From Clavelina lepadiformis (lineage: Eukaryota > Chordata > Ascidiacea > Aplousobranchia > Clavelinidae): 64,000 nucleotides of DNA. The position numbers and the translations under genes are program-made. Under the pieces are notes generated by a model. That model was not told the origin of the DNA. It did not search any database and saw only the letters and a program-made list of their open reading frames with translations. The stretch spans positions 19,476,479 through 19,540,478 of the forward strand of contig NC_135243.1 of the NCBI RefSeq assembly GCF_947623445.1. The letters run 5' to 3'. The stretch's first letter is position 1. Each line of letters starts with the position of its first letter. This document shows, piece after piece, positions 48,701 through 59,478 of the stretch.

Positions 48701-49662
48701 TTGAACCCTTGGCCGGATGTGGTTTTACAGTCTTAGCACTTGTTGCTGATGGTGCATCCTGCAATCGAAAATTGTTCCAATTGCTCAATAATTCCAATTT
48801 GACCGTCCCCTACAAGTGCATTAATATTTATCAGCCAGAAATGCCTATTTATTTGATTAGTGACCCTCCACACTTGCTGAAGACAGCCTGTAACTGTGTG
48901 AGATCCAGCCGTCCAGGTGGAGCTAGAATGATGAAGTACAATCAACATTTCATTTTGTGGGAGCATTTTTGCCATGTTCCCTACCTATTTGAAAGTTCAG
49001 AGTTGAGAAGTTGCAAGTTGACTGATGGCCATTTTTCCCATAAGAGTTACGCAAAAATGCGGGTTTGCTATGCCGCACAATTGCTCTCTGGAACTGTCTC
49101 CAGTTTAATGAAGAGTCGTGGTGGAGAAGAAATGAAGATGAGTGCGTGGTTTGCTGGTTTGATGAATAAGTGGTTTGACCTCATGAACACCAGATTAAAT
49201 TATTCATACAACCCAGACTTGAAACCATATACAACGATTGATGATCCTCGTCTGAAATGGCTTAATACATTCCTTTCAGAGTTAAAACAATGGAAAAGCA
49301 GTTTAACTGGGTCCGTTTCCGAACAGTCAAAGCAGTTTCTGAGCCATCAAACCTACGACGGTTTAGTTTCCACATCCATGGCCATTGCTGAATTGGTGAA
49401 ATTCTTGTTGGAGAACAGCCCAGAAGGTTCATACGTCTTAACTAAGCGCTTAAACCAAGACCCATTGGAGGCCTATTTCGGTCATATGAGACAAACTGGC
49501 CGTCGAAATGAAGTGCCTGATATTCACCAATATGCACAATTTGAAAATGTGATAATGTGCAAAAAGAATATCAAGTCACTTAAGGGGTCAAATGTAAATC
49601 ACGTTATTGACTGGAAACATGGTGATGTTTGCGATGATCCAACGCCGAAGCGAAAAAAATAA
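45782..49662 (+). CDS. THAP-domain P-element-like transposase (one frameshift in THAP)
   Basis: Eight exons: 45782-46006, 46290-46773, 47147-47347, 47519-47625, 47790-47898, 48040-48141, 48232-48350 and 48488-49662. Phases of exons 2-8 agree; with one base restored in exon 1 the total is 840 residues. The THAP domain shows CCLPMC, LFKIP, the WAERL tryptophan, CEVH and, in exon 2, the AVPT box. Reading shifts by one base between LFKIP and EKICKK (about 45848), so this exon is broken or spliced unusually. Further on come the FWKEQ..HPEL region, SGILRLPSSRTLNDY, ISIDEMK (near residue 444), VADGASCNR (D near 537), SDPPHLLK, and DPLEAYFG (E near 777), matching the RNase H-like acidic residues of the P/THAP9 family. 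The product would cut and join element ends in the nucleus. Confidence 0.85.
46858..47027. mobile_element. hAT-like mini-element inside a transposase intron
   Basis: About 170 bp with ends AGTGGTGGGATTCAG and CAATCCCACCGCT, approximately inverted, typical of short hAT-type repeats. It also contains the palindrome CCGGTTCGTGCGAACCGG. Flanks share an imperfect CATATA. It lies in the intron between transposase exons 2 and 3, so it is nested in the P-like element. Confidence 0.6.
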
Positions 49663-49771
49663 CTTGATTTCGAGTGTTTTGACAGTCTGCTTGTGCAATA
49701 CAGTAACACTTAATCCTTCTTGAGCTAAAACTGACGAAGTACATGTAAGAAGACAACTATGTAATGTACAT

Positions 49772-50988
49772 TCATTTTAATGATTTTCTCAGACTTACAT
49801 TTTGATCAGAGGTTACATGCAGTACTGAATTTAAATGATTGGCTTTTTGATAGCATCTAATCTTCACGTAAAATTTACATATTTTCATGCACAATTTTTG
49901 CAAACATTCATCAAAAACAAGATTTTCAAATATATCTTTTATGTTACAAACACTCAAAGAAGACATGCAACTTTCCATGATGTGCTCCTTTATGTCTTGT
50001 TTCCTAAAGACACTTTCTACATACATCAACAATTTCACTAGTGATTTCGCTGGAACTGTAAGATGTCCATAATTGTTATTATTTAAAGCGGAAATCAAGG
50101 AACTATTAGTGGTTTCATTACTATAATCAGTTAAACAAGACAATAGATCTATTTCTCTCGGATTTATACAGCGCTTAGTGAGTTTCTGCAAAATATAACC
50201 ACCTATGTACTGAATTATGAATTCTTCGTCTCGGGTTAACTTGTGTAATGTCAAGTGTTTCCCCTTTTTGTTGTGTGCAACAGTGGTAACGTGTGATAAA
50301 AATACATCAAACAATTTTCGTGTTAAACATAGTGACAATTTTCTTGGCAAGAAAAATAGTGATGGGATGCACGTAATTCCATCACAGGAGAATTTATGAA
50401 ACAGTTCATCCGGTGAACTGTACGAAGAAAATAGCTTCATTAAATAGTTAACCGCATCTGCAGTTAGATCTGTTTTAACGCCACCCACTGTTTCCCACCA
50501 TTCCATCAGCTTTTCTCTTGTAACATTATTGCAAGAAGATTCTGCAAGACAAGTGTAAAATTAAGTTTGTTTGATTTTTTTAATCGGAATCTGCCAATGA
50601 TAGAGCTCCAAATGAAATAAGTTTCAAACAAAAAACAAATATACCGTGAGCAGTTTTTTGATGAGCCAGCAAAGTTTCATTACTTGCGCAGTTATGCAAA
50701 CATTGTCCACATCTGCAAATAAATATTTTCATTATCAGATTAAATGACATCAATATATCAGTACAGCATTTCTTCAAATATTCGTTACGACTTACATTAA
50801 TTTGTTGTTTTGCTTGGCTGTTTATTATAAATTGGCGAGAACGTACGCTCTGGGTGACCGCCATACAGGACAAGCTCAACAGCAGTTGGCTAATTGATTA
50901 ATAGGCATATCGTATCTTACATGAAGTTTGCTGCATCGTCTTCTGGGTCACAATCTATTTCAATAATTAACTTCAAATTGACATCCAT
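49772..50988 (-). CDS. C2H2-finger protein of the P-like element, YIGGY motif
   Basis: Three exons on the minus strand, 50921-50988, 50645-50712 and 49772-50541, join in phase to 301 residues. Residues 1-22 are acidic. At about 23-45 there is a canonical C2H2 finger, C-x2-C-x12-H-x4-H (CGQC ... HQKTAH), split by the introns. From residue 46 the chain has a WW near 60, then EEFIIQYIGGYILQKL (YIGGY at 157-161), followed by an alpha-rich tail with several cysteines. A YI-G-YV--KL motif is, as I recall, usual in the C-terminal region of THAP9/P-type and related transposases; here it is in a separate, oppositely transcribed gene and the transposase ends without it. An accessory or regulatory role is inferred. 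No stop interrupts it. Confidence 0.72.
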
Positions 50989-51030
50989 TAGATCTCAACA
51001 ACTGCACCACAATAACAAGATCTGAAATCA
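50989..51030 (-). promoter_or_regulatory. TIR-like repeat at the start of the C2H2 gene
   Basis: Sequence just upstream of the ATG (GATCTCAACAACTGCACC on the plus strand) is an imperfect copy of a stretch inside the TIRs (GATCCCAATAACTGCACC at about 51287). It could be a shared promoter element or an internal transposase-binding site, as known in P elements. Confidence 0.4.
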
Positions 51031-51118
51031 GACTTCCAGTAGCCTATTTTAATGACACAACACCTGCAACATAAGGCCTATGCTAATGAGTTTAGTTGCT
51101 AATTGCCTGGTCGAAGAG

Positions 51119-51493
51119 AAATGTGGGGAACGAAAAAATCTTCCCGCGCAACTGAAGTAGGCTAAGCCATGCCTTGATACAAAACAGCAGCATTATCAGT
51201 TCAAGGAACTGAAACTAAGTTAATTGCTGAACCTAAAACTCTCATCTGATTTCATTAATTAATTTCAATTAAATTTAACACCCAATGGATCCCAATAACT
51301 GCACCGTAATAATAAGACTAATCTCTTCCAGCAGCAAACAGATCTGAAAATCATTGTCGTCGTCTGCATGTTTATTGTTATGTAGTGAACCGTGACCGTG
51401 GAGAAAGTAGAATATGCTCCAAGAGAATAAAAGAAACAAACATGACGTCATGCGCAAAAGAGAAGTTTCTACTCATGTGTTTAAATCTCTTTG
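51119..51493 (-). repeat. right terminal inverted repeat of the P-like element
   Basis: Complement of 45226-45600, followed directly by the second target duplication GTTGGAT at 51494-51500. Confidence 0.9.
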
Positions 51494-51588
51494 GTTGGAT
51501 CAACGGAAATTGTCCCAGAGGATCGATTTGTACTTTAGCCCACGGACCAAGCGAAATTCAAGCGCCCAAATATCTGTCTCAACCATAA

Positions 51589-54500
51589 AAAGACAATTTC
51601 TTCAATGTATTGCTGTGAAACTGTTTGTTATTTCTGCGTTTCTCGAGAGAGTTCGTTGCATATTTCACGCAGATGAAAGTATCTCATTCTTTTAAAAGTC
51701 GTCACTCCTATACTTCAACAGTGGGTGATATTCCATATTTCATTTGGTTTGTTTTGTCAAGAAATGCTGTAATCGCTTCTGTCCTTGTTTCAACGAATTT
51801 TCAGTTTTGAATTTACTAATTTACATATATATATTCATGCTGGTCGTATTGATGGTAACTGCTCATGGTTAACTGTAAACAAATATCGGCATAGCATTGA
51901 ATAATCCCATAAATATATCTTAGTATTGCATAACCGGTGCGGTTGTGATCCGTGTACAATGTTCCCTCATCACGATTTTAACATTGTGCAAATTTTCCAT
52001 TTGTGATTTTTATACTCGTCGTAAATAAAAAAGTTATAAAAAGTTGAATGTGACACTCAATCTTCATCGTGACTAGTCATAGTGACAAAGTTTTTATAAC
52101 TGTGTTATGTATAAGTGGCAAGCCGTGTTCGCAGTCTTGCAATCGATGCAGTGTCAGATTGATATTTTCTTTCCAAAAATATTTCATGGCTGAAGATTTT
52201 AATCCTGATGACGTCTCCACCGGAAAAAATTATCACTATGAAGATAATTTTTCATTTTATATTTTACCGTAAATGTTCTTACACATGTATCCGATTCGTA
52301 TAATGTTTGAGTAAAAACCAGATAATTGTCATGTACAAGGGCTTTATGAAGTCATAGGTAATCACAGTCAACATCAACAAAATCATAAGCTTAGCAATAC
52401 CTACTGTAAATCACGTATGTAAGTGTTACAGCTATATAGATTGCTCTAACTGCTAATAGGTTGATAGGTGATAGCTTATTGCCCAACCACGGCAACCAGT
52501 ACGGTACCGGTTTGACGGGTAACCTGTACCTTCCTAAGGAACCATAACTACAGGGGGGCAAGAGATTGGATTTTGGAATTTTTAATGTTTATAACAATCC
52601 TAATTGATGAAATTACGAAGCTTCACGTTGTTAATTTCTCTCCTTTTCGTCTAATTGGACATAGGCTAAACTCCTATTACCTACACTTCTGACTTTAGTT
52701 GGCAATAGAGTATCAATTGACTATTACTATTTATCAAACGTTTAATCATTTCCAAGTTTCTTGACAAGTTTCAGGTTTAACCCTTTTCAGTTCCTGATAT
52801 TTTTATCAAAATACCTAACCGACTAATTCTGAAATAATTGTGTGGTTCTAGGTGGGAAAGACTTAAAAGCGAAACAATAATTTTTCAATTAAAAATTTTG
52901 GTATTTCAATGCTGGACATTGTTTTAATTCAATTTGTACAACTATCGAACAATGGCGAAAATTTACCAAACTACTGCCAGAAGAATGAACCATATTTGAT
53001 TTGAAAATACATAATCATCATTGCGTTATTTGGCAGCACTTATGCTGAATGATAATTTCAAGGCGTGAGGTCGATGGCCTTAAAACTTTTCTGTGATAGC
53101 GATTTAGATAATACAAAGTTTGTCAAATCATCCGGTTTTAACTGATCAATTAGATGTACATCTTAGTTTGCGTCTGAAATGATTAAAGGTTTTTGTTGAA
53201 TCGAATTTTACATCGTTTGATCATTTATGACAACTGCAATAGTTTGAAACAAACTTAAAACTTTTCGTCTGAACTTAAACAGAAAAATATTGGTTAGCGT
53301 GGATGAATGTCACACTTTATTGCAATCAAGTGGCCTAATGCTATAAAAGAAACAATATCGGAATTAAAGTCAACCAGTCATATGCTTTTTAAATCCTCCA
53401 AAACTTACACACAGAGACATAAATATAGTTTAATCCATATAAGTTTAACTGCTCATAATTGCAGCCAATCTCATGTAAAGCAAAGTGTAGCGAACAGAGG
53501 AAACCGATCTACCGTACTGCAGTATTATACTCAACTTGGGACGAGTTCAATAAGTTTGTGAACACTTTTCTTACAAATGCTGCCGCTGTATTCAACTTAA
53601 TGCTTTGTCGGCAGCACCTATACTGCTCTAAATGCTTGTTTGTCTCGAATCGGATTTAAAATGTATCTGTGCATCCAGTTTCATCTTCACAAAATTTCTA
53701 AATCATCCAGTTTGAAGACTCGCTCAAAAAGTGAGAACTAATTTTACACTGCTCCGTAAAATACAATTTATGCCAAATATTTCTGATCTTTGAAATTATA
53801 ACATTATTTCAAAACTTTTCATCAAAAGTACAACATTCAAGGATTGATAGTGATAAACCATATATAAACACAGATTGGCCAATATCTTGCTACAATCAAG
53901 TAAAAAATTGCGTGTTAAAATCTGTGTGTAACTGTATACTGGCATGAAACACCAGTAAATAAAACACCTAACGCAACACAACATTCCATTGCTCTACTTA
54001 TATGTTAGTTGCAAAAAAAAGGAAACCGACCTACGGTACTGCAGTATTTTACTCAACTTGGGACGAGTTCAATAAGTTTGTGAACGCTTTTCTTACAAAT
54101 GCTGCCGCTGTATTCAACTTAATGCTTTGTCGGCAGCACAAATACTGCTCTAAATGTTTGTTTGTCTCGAATCGGATTTAAAATGTATCTGTGCATCCAG
54201 TTTCATCATCATAATATTTTCAAATCATCCAGTTTGAAGACTCGCTCCAAAAGTGAGAACTAATTTTACACTGCTCCGTAAAATACAATTTATGCCAAAT
54301 ATTTCTGATCTTTGAAATTATCCTTTAACATTATTTCAAAACTTTTTATCAAAAGTACAACATTCAAGGATTGATAGTGATAAACCATGTATAAACACAG
54401 GTTGGCCAATATCTTGCTACAATCAAGTAAAAAATTGCGAGTTAAAATCTGTGTGTAGCTGTATACTGGCATGAAACACCAGTGAATAAAACACCTAACG

Positions 54501-54998
54501 CAACACAATATTCCATTGCTCTACTTCCATATTAGTTGCGAAAATCCTTTTTTATTAATTTTATGTTAAAATAATTAATATGTAGGTATGATGTTTCAAA
54601 TTTACAATGTTTCATGAGACTGAAATGTTAAGATTAATTTTTGTCACATGAAACCTTATAATCCAGTTCGATAACTCAAAATACGTAACTTAATCATTGT
54701 TCGTTGCTAATCAGTGTAAACATCGAACTCACAAGTGGACGAGTTAGAATAAAGACGAGAGATAATAAACTAATTGAGGTGCAATTTTTCACCTTTCGCC
54801 GATGCTAGCTAAAAGATAGGAAAAATTTAGAAGTGCCATAGATAGATAGTAGGTGTAAAGTATAACATTTACTAACTCCAGGAAGCGCGTTCTTTTCAGA
54901 CACAGTTTTCCTTTAAATACCCTGAAAACTGGATTCGACCTCAGACACAATTATAGAACCACTTTCGTGATACACTTGTTGAATTTTACTGGAGAAAG
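51589..54998. other. intergenic stretch between CCCH copies 5 and 6
   Basis: Inverted repeats of blocks seen earlier: 3' flank of the CCCH gene (51.6-52.05 kb), broken small secreted-like ORF (52.1-52.4), PYWLPWLG segment (about 52.42-52.53), diverged copy of the ANEKLHVIDQ exon (53.04-53.17, minus, with stops), and a tandem pair of the small-peptide ORF region on the minus strand (53.8-53.99 and 54.3-54.53). No intact gene is supported. Confidence 0.4.
54912..54919 (+). promoter_or_regulatory. TATA-like element of CCCH copy 6
   Basis: TTTAAATA about 80 bp before the ATG, at the same distance as in copy 3. The start of transcription is unknown. Confidence 0.3.
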
Positions 54999-56733
54999 AT
55001 GGAAAGGGGTCGATCAGAATTTCAAGGTAAGTTGTGGTTTTCGTCAATAAATTAGTCGTCATGTTTGTCAATGTGATTTAATAACTGGATTGATTTGAAC
55101 CAAGGTATTAATAGATATAGCAGCTCAGTAAATTTCAATAACAACCTACAAATGTAGAAATTATTTGATGATGTGTGTGATGAAACGTTGAAGTTTTTCC
55201 TCAAATTATTATTCAATCAAAAATAAAGTTGCTAGCTCTTGGCTCACATAAACATTGCAATATAACAGACCGCAAAAGAGTTGTTTTAAAACGTCATATA
55301 ACACACTTATTACGTTAGAGTGTTAGCATAGATTGTTAAATGACAAAGTCTAACAAAACTGGTCGCAGGTTCCGGTCAATTTTAACGACGTTTTTGTTAT
55401 AGATTTTCCAGTCACGTCGTTTGAGAGGACGCATACATATTCCTCTGGTGGTAAAGTCAAAAAAAGTAAATTATGTCCAAAGTAAGTGACAATGACTTCA
55501 TAGTTGCACAAAACTGTCATTAAAGTTAAGTTAGATCAGGCACAAGTCATGATTGAGGTAATCGACATCACGAAACGACATAAATTTGTTTATATTCATC
55601 AGGTATCACGACGAAGGTCTATGTGAACTCGGACCGAACTGCAACCTAATCCATGAGGAAAAACATAATTACGTCAGTACTTTAGATCCAACCGTCCCCG
55701 AGTTTTTACCTCGCACAGCACAAAAGTCTATTATGCCGTCAGAAAATTTTAATCATTGGGACGACACTTTGTCATGTGACGAAACTGATCTCGCATTACC
55801 AACAGGTCTTAGTAAAAGTTGGATTTTAATTGGAAGCTGCAATTTTGGCTCGGAGTGTTACTTCGTCTATGGTAAGTTTTTAGGTAGTGCGCCGTGATAT
55901 TTTTGGGATAAAATATTTGTTTCAAACTAGCTCTAATTTATAACTTTGAGGTTGGAATGTTTACGGTAATTATTGCTTCATCTATAATGATGTTATAATG
56001 TGCATGTTTAGGTAATAATGGAAGACGTCCTCCTGCAAGCGTCCTTAATTTTAAAACAAAACCGTGCACTAATATGTATGCATTTGGCAAATGTCCTTAT
56101 GGGGACAAATGTACTTTTTATCACAACAAAGAAGAAAAGAATTCTCCTTTCTACAAGAATCGTCTTTGTAAAAATTTCACTTCAAATGGAAACTGCAATT
56201 TGAGATACAAATGTGTATTTGCACATAGTACGTTCTTAAATTTTGTATTCTAGCAGAGCGTAGGGCAGATTTTTGTGAGTAAATATTTACTTTAATGAAG
56301 CTTAACAAATCATGGGTGTCATTCAATTGTTCTATCGCAACACATTTTAATGCACTTTTTTGCATTTTCAGGCGCAGATGAACTTAGCATGAAATTCAAA
56401 ACAAAATTCTGCAAAGATTTACTTCTAACAGGAAAATGTTCTTATGGATCACAATGCAACTTTGCACATAACCTGTTTGAAAAACGGAAAGATTATTCGA
56501 CAGTGTTCAAGTTTAAAACCCAAATTTGTGAAGGGTGAGTTACCGCTTGGTTTAAAATTAAAATAGATACAAGTTAACTGTATATGCTTATGTTTTAATT
56601 GAAGTTATCAAAATAATTGAAACATTATGCTGAATTTAGTTGGATCAACGGAAATTGTCCCAGAGGATCGATTTGTACTTTAGCCCACGGACCAAGCGAA
56701 CTTCAAGCGCCCAAATATCTGTCTCAACCATAA
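54999..56733 (+). CDS. multi-CCCH zinc-finger protein, copy 6 (intact)
   Basis: Exons 54999-55026, 55403-55481, 55603-55871, 56012-56227, 56372-56534 and 56640-56733, all GT-AG, total 849 nt and 282 residues. Fingers: CPKYHDEGLCELGPNCNLIH; a degenerate SCNFGSECYFVY; CTNMYAFGKCPYGDKCTFYH; C-x8-C-x5-C-x3-H ending CVFAH; C-x8-C-x5-C-x3-H ending CNFAH; and C-x7-C-x5-C-x3-H ending CTLAH. The acceptor of exon 2 and the donor after CPK rebuild the first finger exactly, which is strong support for the structure. No signal peptide; a cytoplasmic or nuclear RNA-binding protein is likely from the family. This copy also shows the uninterrupted last exon that defines the transposon insertion in copy 5. 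Confidence 0.84.
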
Positions 56734-58170
56734 AAAGACAATTTGTTTAATGTATTGCTGTGAAACTGTTTGTTATTTCTGCGTTTCTCGAGTGAGTTCG
56801 TTGCATATTTCACTCAGATGAAAATATCTCATTATTTTAAAAATCGTCACTCCTATACTTTAACATTGGTGATACTCCATATTTCATTTGGTTTGTTATG
56901 TCAAGAAATGCTGTAATCGCTTCTGTCCTTGTTTCAACGATCTTTCAGTTTTGAATTTACTAATTTACATATATATATTCATGCTGGTCGTATTGATGGT
57001 AACTGCTCATGGTTAACTGTAAACAAATATCGGCATAGCATTGAATAATCCCATAAATATATCTTAGCATTGCATAACCGTTGTCGTTTGTAATCCGTGT
57101 GCAATGTTCCCTCATCACGATTTTAACATTGTGCAAATTTTCCATTTGTGATTTTTATACTCGTCGTAAATAAAAAAGTTATAAAAAGTTGAATGTGACA
57201 CTCAATCTTCATCGTGACTAGTCATAGTGACAAAGTTTTTGTAACTGTGTTATGTATAAGTGGCAAGCCGTGTTCGCAGTCTTGCAATCGATGCAGTGTC
57301 AGATTGATATTTTCTTTCCAAAAATATTTTATGTCTGAAGATCTTAATCCTGATGACGTCACCACCGGAAAAAATTATCACTATGAAGATAGTTTTTCAT
57401 TTTATATTTTACCGTAAATGTTCTTACACATCTATCCGATTCGTATAATGTTTGAGTAAAAACCGGATAATTGGCATGTACAAGGGCCTTATGATGTCAT
57501 AGCTAATCACAGTCAACATCAACAAAATCATAAGCTTAGCAATATACCTAGGCTACTGTAAATCACGTATGTAAGTGTTACAGCTGTATAGATTGCTCTA
57601 ACTGCTAAAAGGTTGATAGGTGATAGCTTATTGCCCAACCACGGCAACCAGTACGGTACCGGTTTGACGGGTAACCTGTACCTTCCAAAGGAACCATAAC
57701 TACAGGGGCGCAAGAGATTGGATTTTGGAATTTTTAATGTTTATAACAATCATAATTGATTCAATTACGAAGCTTCACGTTGTTAATTTCTCTTCATGTC
57801 GTCTAATTGGACATAGGCTAAACTCCTATTGCCTACACTTCTGACTTTAGTTGGCAATAGAGTATCAAGTGACTAACACCAGTTATCAAACGTTTAATCA
57901 TTTCCAAGTTTCTGTGCAAGTTGCAGGTTTAACCCTTTTCAGTTCCTGATATTTTTATCAAAATACCTAACCGACTAAATCTGAAATATTTGTGTGGTTC
58001 TAGGTGGGAAAGACTTAAAAGCGAAACATTAATTTTTCAATTAAAAATTTTGGTGTTTTAATGCTGGACATTGTTTTATTGCAATTTGTACAACTATCGA
58101 ACCCTGGCGAAAATTTACCAAACTACTGCCAGAAGAATGAACCATATTTGATTTGCAAATACATAATCAT
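56734..58170. other. 3' flank of CCCH copy 6
   Basis: Direct repeat of 51589 to about 53000. It holds a broken copy of the small secreted-like ORF and of the PYWLPWLG segment on the minus strand (about 57.59-57.70 kb). No gene. Confidence 0.4.
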
Positions 58171-58910
58171 TACGGCCCGCAAAAGTCAATAAAGTCAAAA
58201 ATTTTTAAGGACCTCGTCTGACCACGAATCAAAGAATAAAGTTGTTTTCAGCACCTAGGGGATTGTTTCTAAGAAGTTAATAGGTCAAAATAAAGTCAAA
58301 TTTTACAATAAAGTCAAAATTTTCAATAAAGTCAAAATTTGTCAAATTATGGGTTTTGACTAAGTTTTGTGTTTCTTGAGAGTTATTTTTGTAAAAATCC
58401 TCGTGGAAGCATTGTAAATCAGGAACTGCGACGCAATTAAACCATATTAACCCATAAAAGCAAGAAATAAGTCACAATGCCCACTTGGATCAGCAGTAAC
58501 TTTTATCGCAAATTGCCCATTGTTTATTTATTGTTACGTATTTAAAAAATCCTTATGCCGCGTGAAGAGGGTTACATTACTTCTTCCCTGTTTAATTTGC
58601 TGTTTATTAGAATTTACCATGCGGAGAAAATCGAGGCAAAGTGCCCTTTTCACAAGGACAAAATAACACAAGCTATACCTAAATCTATCACCAAAAAACA
58701 CGACGCAATTTTTATAATCCATAAAAAACCTTGACTTTTCGACAAAATATTACGTTTGGGTCTGAAATCGACAAAATATTATGTGTGGGTAACTGGAGGA
58801 AGACCTGTGGCCTCTACAATAAAGCAATCTCGTTAGGTCAAAATAAATTCAAAATTTGATAAAAATAAACTCAAAAACATTTTTTTTGGTCAAAATAAAA
58901 ATGGCCCTAT
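58171..58910. mobile_element. 740-bp insertion with AATAAAGTCAAAATTT repeats
   Basis: Flanked by TAATCAT on both sides (58164-58170 and 58911-58917). The empty site is visible in the duplicate at about 53008 (CATAATCATCATTGCG). The ends TACGGCCC and GGGCCAT-like are weakly inverted. The interior repeats AATAAAGTCAAAATTT several times near both ends. Non-autonomous, class uncertain. Confidence 0.65.
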
Positions 58911-59478
58911 TAATCATCATTGCGTTAATTGGCAGCACTTATGCTGAATGATAATTTCAAGGCGTGAGGTCGATGGCTTTAAAACTTTTCTGTGATAGCA
59001 ATTTAGATATTACAAATATTGTCAAATCATCCGGATTTTACTGATCAATTAGATGTACATCTTCGTTTGCGCCTGAAATGAGAAAAGCTTTTTGTTGAAT
59101 CGAAATTCACATCGTTTGATCATTTATGACAACTGCAATAGTTTGAAACAAAATTAAAACTTTTCGTCTGAACATAAACATAAAAAATATTGGTTAGCGT
59201 GGATGAATGTCACACGTTATTACAATCAAGTGGCCTAATGCTATAAAAGAAACAATCTCGGAATTAAAGTCAACCAGTCATATGCTTTTTAAATCCTCCA
59301 AAATGTACACACAGAGACATAAATTTAGTTTACTCCATATAAGTTTAACTGCACATAATTGCAACCAATCTTATGTAAAGCAAAGTGTAGGGAACAAAGG
59401 AAACCGATCTACGGTACTGCAGTATTATACTCAACTTGGGACGAGTTCAATAAGTTTGTGAACGCTTTTCTTACAAAT
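58911..59478. other. repeat block abutting the truncated receptor
   Basis: Diverged copy of the ANEKLHVIDQ exon on the minus strand (about 58.94-59.08, with a stop), followed by the block also seen at 16.5-16.9 and 53.2-53.6 kb. It ends abruptly at the receptor breakpoint. Confidence 0.45.

Larger units (their letters stand above)
45226..51493 (+). mobile_element. P-like (THAP) DNA transposon with two convergent genes
   Basis: A 6268-bp element starting CAAAGAGATTTAAAC. Its 375-bp terminal inverted repeats (45226-45600 and 51119-51493) are nearly identical. It carries an eight-exon transposase of the P-element/THAP9 kind on the plus strand and a three-exon C2H2-finger gene on the minus strand, with 109 bp between their stop codons. 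The insertion point and the target duplication are confirmed by comparison with uninterrupted CCCH exons. TIR similarity implies a fairly recent insertion; the THAP frameshift suggests that this copy may no longer make full transposase. The inverted arm it sits in is older than the insertion. Confidence 0.92.
44183..51588 (+). pseudogene. CCCH zinc-finger gene, copy 5 (exons 1-2 deleted, transposon in exon 6)
   Basis: Exons 3 (44183-44451), 4 (44592-44807) and 5 (44951-45113) remain. Upstream, the sequence jumps from the 5' UTR (GTTGAATTTTAC) directly to the intron before exon 3 at about 44130, deleting the start exon and exon 2. In exon 4, TGC has become GGC, removing the second Cys of the fourth finger. 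The last exon starts at 45220 and is split six bases later by the P-like transposon; it resumes at 51494 and runs to the TAA at 51586-51588. Plainly non-functional as a CCCH gene. Confidence 0.88.
43898..53000. repeat. right arm of a large inverted duplication
   Basis: After removing the P-like element (45226-51493), this arm is the reverse complement of 43535 back to about 39.6 kb. It has two internal losses: exons 1-2 of the CCCH gene (junction at about 44130) and about 600 bp near 52035. Left-arm counterpart: 39.6-43.535 kb. Confidence 0.75.

Noticed and set aside
58534-58722. Minus-strand frame in the 740-bp insertion
   Set aside because: No start context, no partner exon and low-complexity surroundings.
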